The position numbers were made by a program, and so were the translations under genes. A stretch of 64,000 nt of DNA, taken from the NCBI RefSeq assembly GCF_016863275.1, contig NZ_BOOO01000044.1, positions 1 through 64,000 of the forward strand, written 5' to 3'. The notes beneath the pieces were generated by a model that did no database searches, had not been told where the DNA came from, and saw only the letters and a list, made by a program, of their open reading frames with translations. Below are positions 45,529 to 53,626 of the stretch, piece by piece. The stretch is from Planotetraspora mira. GTDB taxonomy: Bacteria; Actinomycetota; Actinomycetes; Streptosporangiales; Streptosporangiaceae. Each line of letters begins with the position of its first letter. Within the stretch, counting starts at the first letter, position 1.

Positions 45529-46119
45529 TCAGCCTGCGTTCTGTGCGCCGAAACGCAGGCCGTCGAAGAGGATCGCGGTGATGCGCACGGCTTCGTCCTG
45601 CCAGCCCTCTGTGGCGTGCATCCCGCAGATGCCTCCCAGCGCACGCAGCAGTGTGCGTCCGCCGACGCCGCCACGGATGGTGCCGGCTGCTGTGCCCGCT
45701 TTGAGCAGCTGATCGAGAGCCTGTGCCATCTGCGTGCGGGCGTCATCGAAGATCGGTGAATCCGTCGCCATGATGCTCTCCAGCGCGACGGCCATTCCCT
45801 TGCCCACGGCCGCGTGCTCCACGAGCAGCAGCAGGAAGCGCCGCAACGCCTCGTCCGGGGCATGCCGGTCAAGGAGCTCCGCGGGTGCGGCGCACAACTC
45901 GTCGACCTCCTGGCGGTAGACCTCCTCGACGAGGGCTTCGCGTGTCTCGAAGTGGCGATAGAGCGTCCCGACCGCCACTCCGGCTCGCCGGGCGATCTCC
46001 TCTACGTGGGCGTCGGCCTCGCCGGTGAGGAACGCCTCCCGCGCCGCGGCCAGGAGCGCCTCGCGGTTGCGCCGCGCGTCGGCGCGCAGCGGACGTGATG
46101 ACGGCAACAGTGCCTCCAT
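45529..46119 (-). CDS. TetR family regulator
   Basis: A 196-residue regulator of the SCO/AcrR-like type: RRNREALLAAAREAFLTGEADAHVEEIARRAGVAVGTLYRHFETREALVEEVY, then a TetR_C domain (FLLLLVEHAAVGKGMAVALESIM). ATG 46119 lacks an SD; the frame is open further upstream over the divergent promoter region. It probably represses the divergent SDR/VOC operon via direct repeats between them. Confidence 0.88.
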   Translation of the reverse strand: MEALLPSSRPLRADARRNREALLAAAREAFLTGEADAHVEEIARRAGVAVGTLYRHFETREALVEEVYRQEVDELCAAPAELLDRHAPDEALRRFLLLLVEHAAVGKGMAVALESIMATDSPIFDDARTQMAQALDQLLKAGTAAGTIRGGVGGRTLLRALGGICGMHATEGWQDEAVRITAILFDGLRFGAQNAG

Positions 46120-46124
46120 AAGAT

Positions 46125-46166
46125 GAGTCCGGTTCAGCTTATGTATAGTTTCCGGAGTCAGGTTCA
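46125..46166. promoter_or_regulatory. Direct repeats between tetR and SDR
   Basis: GAGTCCGGTTCA (46125-46136) and GAGTCAGGTTCA (46155-46166), 30 bp apart, flanking TATAGT (46144-46149). Likely regulator half-sites on the same face of the helix; the order is direct rather than inverted. Confidence 0.5.
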
Positions 46167-46186
46167 CTTTACTGAAGGAGCACTCC

Positions 46187-46960
46187 ATGACGTTCCCGGA
46201 AGAGGGGCTCCGCGGCCTTCGTGTGCTGGTCACCGGTGGCAGCCGCGGCCTGGGTGAGGCGACTGCCCGTCGATTCGCCGCTGCGGGCGCGACGGTGCTG
46301 ACCGCCTCGCGCAGCGCGCCTCCGGCGGATCTGCCGGCCACCTTCATCCCTGCGGACCTTGCGACGGATCAAGGAGTAGACGAGCTCGGCCGACGGGTCA
46401 TCGACAGCGTGGGTGGGGTGGATGTCCTGGTCAACAACGCGGGCGCCGCGAGTGCCCCGGTGCCGACGCTGAAGCGGTCCGACGAGTCGTGGCGTGCGGA
46501 CCTGGAGATGAACCTGCTCAGTGCCGTCCGGCTCGACCGGGCCCTGGTTCCGGGGATGGTTGAGCGGGGTTCCGGCGTGGTCGTGCACGTCTCGTCGATT
46601 GCGAGTCGTCTGCCGCAGCGCACCGAGGCGTCCTACGCGGCGGCGAAGGCGGCGCTCAATGCCTACAGCCGCGAGCTGGCGACCGAGGTGGGCGAGCACG
46701 GGGTGCGCGTGGTGTGCGTCCTGCCCGGCTTCGTGGTCACCAAGGGCGCCGTCGAGCACCTCCAGCGGATCGCCGATCGGCAGGGTGTCGGCGTGGAGGA
46801 GGTACAGCAGCAGGTCGTGGATCACCTGAAGGTGCCGATGGGCCGGCCCGGCGATCCCGAGGACGTGGCAGAGATGATCGCGTTCCTCGCGTCCGGCCGC
46901 GCGAAGTGGCTCACGGGAGCCGAGTTCCGGGTCGACGGCGGCATCATCCCGGTGGTGTAG
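46187..46960 (+). CDS. SDR family oxidoreductase
   Basis: A 257-residue classical short-chain dehydrogenase: VLVTGGSRGLGEATARRFAA, VNNAGAA, VVHVSSIASRLP, catalytic ASYAAAKAAL, and the ending GAEFRVDGGIIPVV. AAGGAG 7 bases before ATG 46187. Divergent from tetR and followed by a VOC gene in the same direction. Substrate unknown. Confidence 0.94.
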   Translation: MTFPEEGLRGLRVLVTGGSRGLGEATARRFAAAGATVLTASRSAPPADLPATFIPADLATDQGVDELGRRVIDSVGGVDVLVNNAGAASAPVPTLKRSDESWRADLEMNLLSAVRLDRALVPGMVERGSGVVVHVSSIASRLPQRTEASYAAAKAALNAYSRELATEVGEHGVRVVCVLPGFVVTKGAVEHLQRIADRQGVGVEEVQQQVVDHLKVPMGRPGDPEDVAEMIAFLASGRAKWLTGAEFRVDGGIIPVV

Positions 46961-46995
46961 GCCGAGACCAAGCAGAGGGCGGACGGAGAACAAGC

Positions 46996-47364
46996 ATGAA
47001 CATCAACCTCAGCGCAGTGATCATCGACGCTGCCGAGCTGGAGCCCGAGAGTGCGTTCTGGCACCGGCTGCTGGGCGGCTCGATCACCAAGACCGCAACT
47101 CACCACTTCCTCCGGATCGACGGTTTCCCGACGTTCGTGATCCAGCTGGCTCCGGGGCATGTCCCCCCGAAGTGGCCAGAAGGCGACTCGCAGCAGATGC
47201 ACGTCGATCTGACGACGGACGCCCTCGCGGACGCGGACAGGTTGGCGCTCGAGGCAGGTGCACGTCGGCTGCGGCCCACTGACGATGTCGACCCCGAATC
47301 GCAGAAAGGCGGCCGGGTCTACGCCACCCCGGCCGGACACCCCTTCTGCCTCAGGTCGGCCTGA
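46996..47364 (+). CDS. VOC (glyoxalase/bleomycin resistance) domain protein
   Basis: A 122-residue single-module vicinal-oxygen-chelate protein: VIIDAAELEPESAFWHRLLGG, FVIQLAPGHVPPKWPEG, QMHVDLTTDALADADRLALEAGARRL and YATPAGHPFCLR. A metal-ligand His lies in MHVDL and a candidate Glu near the N-terminus. Co-directional with the SDR 35 bases upstream and ended by a strong terminator. Confidence 0.9.
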   Translation: MNINLSAVIIDAAELEPESAFWHRLLGGSITKTATHHFLRIDGFPTFVIQLAPGHVPPKWPEGDSQQMHVDLTTDALADADRLALEAGARRLRPTDDVDPESQKGGRVYATPAGHPFCLRSA

Positions 47365-47380
47365 GCCACGCCGAGCGCAC

Positions 47381-47410
47381 GAAGGCCCCGGTCATCGGAC
47401 CGGGGCCTTC
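47381..47410. terminator. Bidirectional hairpin terminator
   Basis: Perfect 13-base stem (GAAGGCCCCGGTC with GACCGGGGCCTTC) and a 4-base loop, 16 bases past the VOC stop and between convergent genes. The strongest hairpin in the window. Confidence 0.88.
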
Positions 47411-47432
47411 AGTCTCGACCGAGATCGACGGA

Positions 47433-49790
47433 TCAGCGGACGTAGACGGGCGAGGTCATCGCGACCATCGCCGCGTCGTACGGGCACAGGTTCACGCCGA
47501 CATCGATCGGTCCGCACAGCGGGGTCTGCTCGAGCAGGTCGTTGCCGAGGCGCAACTCGGCACGCACCCAGCCCGGCTGGGCCGGGGCGGTGAACTCGAT
47601 CGCCCCAGCGCGCGTGAGGTGCTGGTCGAGCAGCTTCTGGCCGTTGGCGATGACGCGCAGCGAGCCGTCGGTGAGCGAGTCGAGCGACCGCACACGCAGC
47701 GTCTCGCCCGGGCGGACGTCGTCGCCGATGACGGGCACGAAGCTCGTGCCGCGCTTGGCCTCGATCACGAGCGGGCGCCCGCCGACGGACGGCGGCAGCG
47801 CGGACACGCTGGTGCGGCCGGCGCGCAGCGCCTCGAGCACGGCGCCCGTCGAGTGGTTGCGCGCGAGCACCCAGGTGGTGGGATAGCCGGCGCCCTGCGG
47901 CTGCCCGTACTGCGTCTTGGCCTCGCTGCCGCCGGTCAGCGCGACGCGTTCGCCGCGCTGCAGCCAGCAGTCGAGGTAGTCCTCGGCGGTGCGGATGCTC
48001 GAGCCCGGGTTCCAGACCTCGATCGTGTCCGGCCGCACGTCGAACCCGTATCCCCAGGTGAGCGTCGAAGCGTCGCAGCCGGCGAACGGCTTGGTGATCT
48101 TAGAGCCTGGGTGGTCGATCTGGAAGACGCCGCCCTTCGCGCGCACTTCGTTCGCGAGCCCGTTGATCGCGGCGGCGGAACCGTCGCCGTTGTTGAGCAG
48201 CCGGTTCATGCCGAGCACGTGGGCAGACCCGTTGACGCGGTCCTCGTAGCCGGGGATCGCGAGCACGCCGTGGCCGCCGGAGTCCCGCGCGCCCGCCGAG
48301 CGGACGTCGTCGTCGTCGGTGACCGCGAGGTAGTCGAGCCCGCGGCTGCCCGCCTCGGCGAAGCGCGAGCGGACGTCGACGCCCTGACGGAACGGGTCGG
48401 CCTCGCTCGCCTTGTCGGTCCCGGCGCAGTAGACGTCGCTGGAGAAGCAGCTGTGGACGTTCAGGTCGCCCGCCAGCCAGCGGCCGTCCTTGGTGCTCAG
48501 ATCGCCCTCGGGCGCGTTCGGCGCGCCCGCCTGCTTGTGATCGTTGACCCAGATCGGGCTGGAGTACGCGACCGGACGCCCGTCGCGGCGGACCCGGAGG
48601 AAGTACCAGCTGTCGTCGGCCGCCTTCAGCGAGGCGTCGAGCTGGTCACCGGTCGCGCCGGCGACCACCTGGCCGCCGTTGCTGACAAGCTCCAACTGCA
48701 GCGGCGTGCTCGAGCCGCGGACGTGCGCGTCGATGGCCAGCGGGCGCTTGCCGTCGGTCTGGATCCGCTCGCCCATGCCGTGCCCGTCGACCGTGAAGTC
48801 CAGTCGCAGCGCGTTGTCGAGCACCGCGTAGAAGCGGCGGTCGGCCATCGCGCTCTTGATGTCCTTCTCGGTGTTGGCCTTGGCCACGACGACGGTCTTG
48901 GCGTACTGCGAGCCGCCCCAGTCGTCCGTGCGGTCGTGTCCCTTGTCCTCGGCGCCGATCGCGCCGACGTGCCAGCCCTTGTCGAGCGCGTGGGCGTACC
49001 AGCCCTCGGGCGGGGCGTTGTGCCCGGGCGCCGAGCCGAAGTCGCTGCCGCCGTTGAAGACCTCGATGCCGACCATCTGGTCGTCGGCCTTCGGGAAGTA
49101 CTTGAAGTCCTCCCAACCGAAGCCGAGGTCGCTGCGGACGTCACACTTCAGCGGGCCGCACAGCGTCTTGTCGCCGGGGTGGTTGAACACCGCCAGGCCG
49201 TCCTTGCCGGTGGTCGTCAGCCAGTCGTAGAAGCGATCCATCGCGATGGTGCCGCCGTCGATCTCGGGCATCGAGTTCTTACTCGAGAAGTAGACGTTGA
49301 TGTGGCCCATGCGGTCCGAGGTCCACTCGAAGCCGCGGAAGCCGACGAAGTCCTTCGCGGGGTCGGTCGCGGCCTTGGCCTGCTCGAGCGTCGCGTCCCA
49401 CTTGCGCAGCGCGTCGAGCGGGTTGACGGGATCGGCGTTCTGGCAGCTCGGCGCGACCCGCGGGTCCAGGCACTCCTCGTTGAAGACGAGCGGGGAGTTG
49501 ACGTTCGAGGTGTGCTCGCTCGAACCGACGAAGTTCAGGTCGTGCTTGTCACGCCCAGACGCGAAGTAGTCGGCGGGCCGGGAGCCGGGCCATCCGTCGG
49601 AGTAGCCGCTGTGCTCGTGCAGCGCGCCGATGAGCTCGCGGGGCGCACCGGTGTGGGTTGTCGTGACGACCGCGGCCTTCTCGGTCTGAGCGTTGCCTGC
49701 CGCATCGGAGGTTGCGAGCGCGGGGCTCGTGGCGCCTATGAGGACGAGCGCGCCCGCGGCGGCGGTAGCGAACAGTGCGCGGATGCGCAT
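47433..49790 (-). CDS. Secreted PHP-type metallohydrolase-like protein
   Basis: A 785-residue protein from ATG 49790 (GGAGAAAG upstream; open frame to 49853). Signal peptide MRIRALFATAAAGALVLIGA, cleaved near ALA. Two PHP-like modules: the first opens LIGALHEHSGYSDGWPG (metal His/His/Asp) with FNHPGDKT and EVFNGGSDF; the second opens LAGDLNVHSCFSSDVYC with YLAVTDDDDV, QIDHPGSK and EVWNPGS. Resembles CehA/McbA and DUF3604 families. Extracellular hydrolase of unknown substrate, possibly phosphoesters or carbamates. Monocistronic. Confidence 0.82.
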   Translation of the reverse strand: MRIRALFATAAAGALVLIGATSPALATSDAAGNAQTEKAAVVTTTHTGAPRELIGALHEHSGYSDGWPGSRPADYFASGRDKHDLNFVGSSEHTSNVNSPLVFNEECLDPRVAPSCQNADPVNPLDALRKWDATLEQAKAATDPAKDFVGFRGFEWTSDRMGHINVYFSSKNSMPEIDGGTIAMDRFYDWLTTTGKDGLAVFNHPGDKTLCGPLKCDVRSDLGFGWEDFKYFPKADDQMVGIEVFNGGSDFGSAPGHNAPPEGWYAHALDKGWHVGAIGAEDKGHDRTDDWGGSQYAKTVVVAKANTEKDIKSAMADRRFYAVLDNALRLDFTVDGHGMGERIQTDGKRPLAIDAHVRGSSTPLQLELVSNGGQVVAGATGDQLDASLKAADDSWYFLRVRRDGRPVAYSSPIWVNDHKQAGAPNAPEGDLSTKDGRWLAGDLNVHSCFSSDVYCAGTDKASEADPFRQGVDVRSRFAEAGSRGLDYLAVTDDDDVRSAGARDSGGHGVLAIPGYEDRVNGSAHVLGMNRLLNNGDGSAAAINGLANEVRAKGGVFQIDHPGSKITKPFAGCDASTLTWGYGFDVRPDTIEVWNPGSSIRTAEDYLDCWLQRGERVALTGGSEAKTQYGQPQGAGYPTTWVLARNHSTGAVLEALRAGRTSVSALPPSVGGRPLVIEAKRGTSFVPVIGDDVRPGETLRVRSLDSLTDGSLRVIANGQKLLDQHLTRAGAIEFTAPAQPGWVRAELRLGNDLLEQTPLCGPIDVGVNLCPYDAAMVAMTSPVYVR

Positions 49791-50039
49791 GTACTTTCTC
49801 CGTCTGTTGGGTAGGGACGTCCTGCCTCGGAGAGAGAGGCGGACGCGTTCCACCCTTCACGCAGGCGATGGCCCCCGGATGACCTGGGCCTGAACGTCGG
49901 ATGAGGCTTGATCTCGCGGAGTCGCGCCGGTGCGGCGGCCGACTCTGCATGATCAAGAAGCTCCGGAGCGTGGAGCCGGACACCACGCGCTCGCTTACCG
50001 ATACGCAAGTGAGGCCGCGTGGATGGAGGAGTGGCGGCC

Positions 50040-50207
50040 ATGATGGACATCGACTCGGCCGTTGTGAAGTTCTTCGACGGGGCCGACCGCTGCTTCTCAG
50101 CCCGGGCCGACGTACGGGCCGCGGTGGCGCGGCTCGCCGCGACCCCGGGCGACGCGCGTGACGCGCTGTTCCGTCTCGCAGTCGATTTCGAGGAGAGACA
50201 CGAGTGA
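50040..50207 (+). CDS. Small hypothetical protein (55 aa)
   Basis: A 55-residue helical, acidic protein (MMDIDSAVVKFFDGADRCFS...RDALFRLAVDFEERHE). GGAGGAG lies 8 bases before ATG 50040. Its stop overlaps the next start (GTGA), so the pair is translationally coupled and presumably acts together. No family recognised. The 250 bases upstream, to the divergent PHP gene, show no gene. Confidence 0.6.
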   Translation: MMDIDSAVVKFFDGADRCFSARADVRAAVARLAATPGDARDALFRLAVDFEERHE

Positions 50208-50872
50208 TCCCCACGCCGCTGCCCACCGTGACAGTAACCGCGACCGCCACGGTCACCGTCGCCCCCGCACCTCCGTCTGAATCCGTCGACCTCGGGTGGA
50301 TCAGCGAACAGTTGCAGGGCTGGGGCTCCCTGGTCGCGGCCCTCGTGGCGGTGGCGGCGCTCATCGTCACGGTCAAGACCGCGAATCGCGACCGAATACA
50401 AGGCGAACAGGAGCGGCAGGAGGACCGGGCCGAAGCTGATCGGCGCCTGACGGACGAACGCCGAGCCTCGGGAGCACTCCTGGAAAGGCAGCTCGAGCGG
50501 CAGCGTCAACGGGACCGCCGCGACTTCCTCATCGAGCAGCTTCAGCGGGCAGGGGACGCCTGGAGCGACTACACGGCGTTGTCGGCCATGCCTCAGCAGC
50601 GGGTCGCCGTCCAGCGGATCCAGGCGATATTGCCGGTCCTCCCCGTCGGCTTCGCCTCGCTGCTCAAGGTCCGCTTCCCCGCCTCGTCCTTGGACGACCC
50701 CCAAGCGGGGGCGGAAGCGGAGCGAAGGGCGAAGGCCGCTGGGCTTCCGTTGAAGGCGGCCGGAAGTACGGAGATCTTCGAAGAACTCGCGGACAACATC
50801 AGAGAGCTTCTCGGCGAGGAGCCGCGGGTGGCGATCGACGACGACAAGAGCCCGGCGGGACCCGAGTCATGA
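50204..50872 (+). CDS. Membrane-anchored coiled-coil protein, function unknown
   Basis: A 222-residue protein starting at the GTG of a stop overlap. Thr/Val repeats (PTVTVTATATVTVAPAPP) lead into one helix GSLVAALVAVAALIVTV near 48-66, then a long Arg/Glu/Gln coiled coil (about 70-115) and a cytoplasmic alpha-helical C-terminal domain. No family recognised. Coupled to the 55-residue gene. Such one-helix coiled-coil proteins occur as membrane scaffolds or effector-like proteins. Confidence 0.65.
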   Translation: MIPTPLPTVTVTATATVTVAPAPPSESVDLGWISEQLQGWGSLVAALVAVAALIVTVKTANRDRIQGEQERQEDRAEADRRLTDERRASGALLERQLERQRQRDRRDFLIEQLQRAGDAWSDYTALSAMPQQRVAVQRIQAILPVLPVGFASLLKVRFPASSLDDPQAGAEAERRAKAAGLPLKAAGSTEIFEELADNIRELLGEEPRVAIDDDKSPAGPES

Positions 50873-50929
50873 CCTCCACCCCCATGCCCATCACCGCAGT
50901 CGTACGGGGGGCCAGGCACCAGTGTGGCG

Positions 50930-52096
50930 TCAGGGCTGACCACCAGCTGTGATGCTGCCGCGACGGAGACCTCGCCCCGTGCTGACCAGGGTGAGCATCC
51001 CCGTCATCGTGGTGGCGAGGGCGGCGACGACGGCCGCCTCCACGTGCCCGGTCGGCGCGGCCACGAGAACCAGGCACGCACAGGTGATCGTCGCGGTGCG
51101 CAGGACGCGGGTGCTCCGCCGGGCGGCACCGCGGATCAGCGAGCCGAGCACACCTGCGAGTAGGCAGCCCCAGATCAGGGCGACCACGTACTCGTCTCCG
51201 GCTTCCAGCCTGGACAAGGCACTGCGGACGTCGGGCGGCCCCGCGTTGAGCGGAACCAGACTCGGCATCTGGTCGGGGAAGAGCAGGAAGGCTCCATAAC
51301 CCAGCACCGCGACCACGCCGGCGCAGACGGCTCCCGCGCACACCAGGGCCACGACGCTCTGAAGGGCGTCACGCGTACGGCGGGTGACCACGACCATCGC
51401 CGCCGCAGGCGCCGCCACGACGATCGCGATCAGCCAGATCCCCTGTCCCGGCAGGTGCTCCGCGAGCGGCGGCAGAGCACGTTCGAAAGGCATGAGCATG
51501 AAGCACGCCGGCCCCGCGACCAGACCGGCGACGATGCCGGACATCAGGGTGACGGCACTCGCCGTGGACGCGTGTGCGGTCACCGCCAGCGTCACCACGA
51601 GGTACAGCACGAGCGTGATCATGCCCGGCAGCAGGCCGTCGCCGGATCCCAGCGGTTGGGGACCACGATGGTCCAGGAAGGCCACCAGAAGGTACGCGCA
51701 CGCGACCGCGAAGCCGGCCGTCCGCACCACCCGGGCGGCTCTGGAAGGCCGTACCGGACCCAGCAGCCCGGGCCGGCCTCCTCGCCAGGCCAGCGCCACC
51801 ACGACCGACAGCAGGCCGGCCAACTCCAGACGGGCTGCGGGATGCGTGACACCTCCCGCCAGCAGGAGCGCCAATGCGCCGACCGCGCCCGCGGAAACGG
51901 CCAGGCGGCGCAGCGTCGCCGGCTGCGCCGCCGCCGCCCGGACGCAGCCCAGTGCGAAGGCGAGCCGCGCCGCACGCCCTTCCAGGTGCGCGAGTTCGGC
52001 CCGCATGGCCAGTCCCCAGTCGGACCGGGCGGCAGGCAGGAGCCATGACGCGAAGGCGAGGAGCCGCCTCGCCGCGTCGTCTCTGGGGCGGCTCAC
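50930..52096 (-). CDS. Multi-helix membrane protein, PadR-linked
   Basis: A 388-residue protein. The N-terminal cytoplasmic part has ASWLLPAARSDWGLAMRAELAHLEG, a motif common to actinobacterial PadR-associated membrane proteins, followed by about ten hydrophobic helices. No transport signature is recognised. Its start overlaps the padR stop, so it is the regulated partner of PadR. Confidence 0.8.
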   Translation of the reverse strand: MSRPRDDAARRLLAFASWLLPAARSDWGLAMRAELAHLEGRAARLAFALGCVRAAAAQPATLRRLAVSAGAVGALALLLAGGVTHPAARLELAGLLSVVVALAWRGGRPGLLGPVRPSRAARVVRTAGFAVACAYLLVAFLDHRGPQPLGSGDGLLPGMITLVLYLVVTLAVTAHASTASAVTLMSGIVAGLVAGPACFMLMPFERALPPLAEHLPGQGIWLIAIVVAAPAAAMVVVTRRTRDALQSVVALVCAGAVCAGVVAVLGYGAFLLFPDQMPSLVPLNAGPPDVRSALSRLEAGDEYVVALIWGCLLAGVLGSLIRGAARRSTRVLRTATITCACLVLVAAPTGHVEAAVVAALATTMTGMLTLVSTGRGLRRGSITAGGQP

Positions 52097-52428
52097 CAGG
52101 CACCGCGCAAGGAACGCCGTGTGCCGGGCCTGTCCCGCTCAGCGGCCGACTCCTCGACGGCCGGTGCCGCCACCTCGGTGGCCGCCGCCAGCCCCGTGCC
52201 GGTGAGCCGGTACAGGTGCCGGGGAGGGCGACCCGCCACCGGGACACTCTCCCACGACGATTCCAGCAGCCCGCGATCGGCCAACCGCATCAGGATCGGA
52301 TACAACGAACCGGCCTTGAGCCCCACCTCCCGTCCGAGCTCGTAGCCGTAACGCCATTCGGAAGGGTCCGCCGCCAGCGCGCGGAGCACCCCTTCCGCCT
52401 GAGGAGAGAGACGCCTTGTCCGAGTCAC
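52093..52428 (-). CDS. PadR family regulator
   Basis: A 111-residue winged-helix repressor: LSPQAEGVLRALAADPSEWRYGYELGREVGLKAGSLYPILMRLADRGLLESSWE, beta wing GRPPRHLYRLTGTG. GTG 52428 has no SD but lies 7 bases after TAGAGT, as in leaderless transcripts. First gene of the padR-membrane protein operon; likely autoregulated through the palindrome over its promoter. Confidence 0.92.
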   Translation of the reverse strand: MTRTRRLSPQAEGVLRALAADPSEWRYGYELGREVGLKAGSLYPILMRLADRGLLESSWESVPVAGRPPRHLYRLTGTGLAAATEVAAPAVEESAAERDRPGTRRSLRGAW

Positions 52429-52435
52429 ACCAAAG

Positions 52436-52453
52436 ACTCTATCTATATAGAGT
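52436..52453 (-). promoter_or_regulatory. PadR operator overlapping leaderless promoter
   Basis: ACTCTAT (52436-52442) and ATAGAGT (52447-52453) are perfect arms around CTAT. The minus-strand -10 TAGAGT is the promoter-proximal arm itself and ends seven bases before GTG 52428, so binding would block transcription. Confidence 0.65.
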
Positions 52454-52505
52454 TATCAGGTAAACCCGTCGCACCGAACCAGGTCATCGCCGGTCGATCG
52501 AGCCC

Positions 52506-52558
52506 CTACGCGAGCATCCCGCCGTCCACGACGATCTCGGTTCCGATGACGAAGGCGC
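52506..52558 (-). pseudogene. SDR 3' relic (minus strand)
   Basis: Reads AFVIGTEIVVDGGMLA and stops at TAG 52506. FVxGTEIVVDGGxxA is the universal C-terminal end of classical short-chain dehydrogenases. No upstream SDR sequence follows. Confidence 0.6.
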
Positions 52559-52576
52559 GCCAGCCGACTCGCGGCG

Positions 52577-52680
52577 TCCCCGCCGACGTCGCCAACGCCG
52601 TCGCCTTCTTCGCCGCCGAGGAGTCCGGGTACGTCACCGGGCAGGTCCTCTACATCGACGGGGGACACGGTTTGGTCTGA
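52577..52680 (+). pseudogene. SDR 3' relic (plus strand)
   Basis: Reads ADVANAVAFFAAEESGYVTG then QVLYIDGGHGLV and stops at TGA 52678. This is the PEDVAxAVxFLA...YVTGQVLxVDGG block of SDR enzymes. It lies back to back with the opposite-strand SDR relic only about 20 bases away, so two genes were cut here. Confidence 0.7.
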
Positions 52681-52685
52681 ACGGC

Positions 52686-53537
52686 TCAGCCGGGCACGTC
52701 CATGCGCTGCGTGCCGACGACCGACAGCAGCCGCAGCGCCTCCTCGGACGGTGAGCCGGGGGCGGCCGTGTAGATCACGACCCGCTGGTCCCGGTCGGTG
52801 ATGTCGAGGACGTCGCAGTTGACGGTGATCGGGCCGAGCAGAGGATGCTGGAAAGTCTTGCACAGGGTGAGTTCGGTGCTCACATCGTGGGAGGCCCACA
52901 GGCGGGCGAACTCCTCGCTGCCGGCGAGGAGCTCACTCACCAGCTCGGCCACCTCGGGATCGCCGGGGTAACGGGCGGCCGCGGCGCGCAGGTCCTGGGC
53001 CGCGCTGCGGGCGAACCCGTCCAAGTCCGACACCCCGTACAGCCGCCGCCCCTGCGGGTGCGGGCCGAGGAAGACGCGGCGCACAAGATTGCGGTCGCGC
53101 CGCGACAGGGCGGAGAAGTCCTCCATGAGGGCGGCCGCCAGATCATTCCAGGCGATCACCTCGTGGGTCGCGGACGTCACGATCGCGGCGGCCTGCGGCA
53201 ACCGGTACAGCAGGTCAAGGATGCTCTGCCGCACCTCGCGCGAGGGCCCGGGCGCAGGTCCCGGCGGTGCGCCGGCGAGGTGGTGGAGGTGGTCGCGCTC
53301 GGTGTCCGACAGGCGCAGGGCCCGGGCCAGACCGGCCAGCACCTCCCGCGACGGGCGCGGGCCGCGGGCCTGCTCCAGCCGCGTGTAGTACTCGGTCGAG
53401 ATGAACGCCAGCTGCGCCGCCTCCTCGCGGCGCAGCCCCGGGGTACGACGGCGCGGACCGGAAGGCAGCCCCACGTCGGCGGGGGTGATCCGCTCGCGCC
53501 TGCTGCGCAGGAAGGCCGCCAATTCTCGTCTGTCCAC
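52686..53537 (-). CDS. XRE family regulator with MmyB-like ligand domain
   Basis: A 283-residue paralogue of the regulator at 26617: MDRRELAAFLRSRRERITPADVGLPSGPRRRTPGLRREEAAQLAFI, STEYYTRLEQARGPRPS, then the MmyB-like domain (VIAWNDLAAALMEDFSALSRRDRNLVRRVF). Starts GTG 53537 with GGGGTT close by; CATACT upstream may give a nearly leaderless mRNA. Divergent from an intact SDR, its likely target; an SDR relic lies at its 3' side. Confidence 0.92.
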   Translation of the reverse strand: MDRRELAAFLRSRRERITPADVGLPSGPRRRTPGLRREEAAQLAFISTEYYTRLEQARGPRPSREVLAGLARALRLSDTERDHLHHLAGAPPGPAPGPSREVRQSILDLLYRLPQAAAIVTSATHEVIAWNDLAAALMEDFSALSRRDRNLVRRVFLGPHPQGRRLYGVSDLDGFARSAAQDLRAAAARYPGDPEVAELVSELLAGSEEFARLWASHDVSTELTLCKTFQHPLLGPITVNCDVLDITDRDQRVVIYTAAPGSPSEEALRLLSVVGTQRMDVPG

Positions 53538-53626
53538 AACCCCAGTATGCGCAGGTGGTCGCGGAGCCTATCCAGGTACCGCCGGTGCCTGGATCCACTC
53601 CGCGGACTGTCGGCAGGCTCGCTGCC

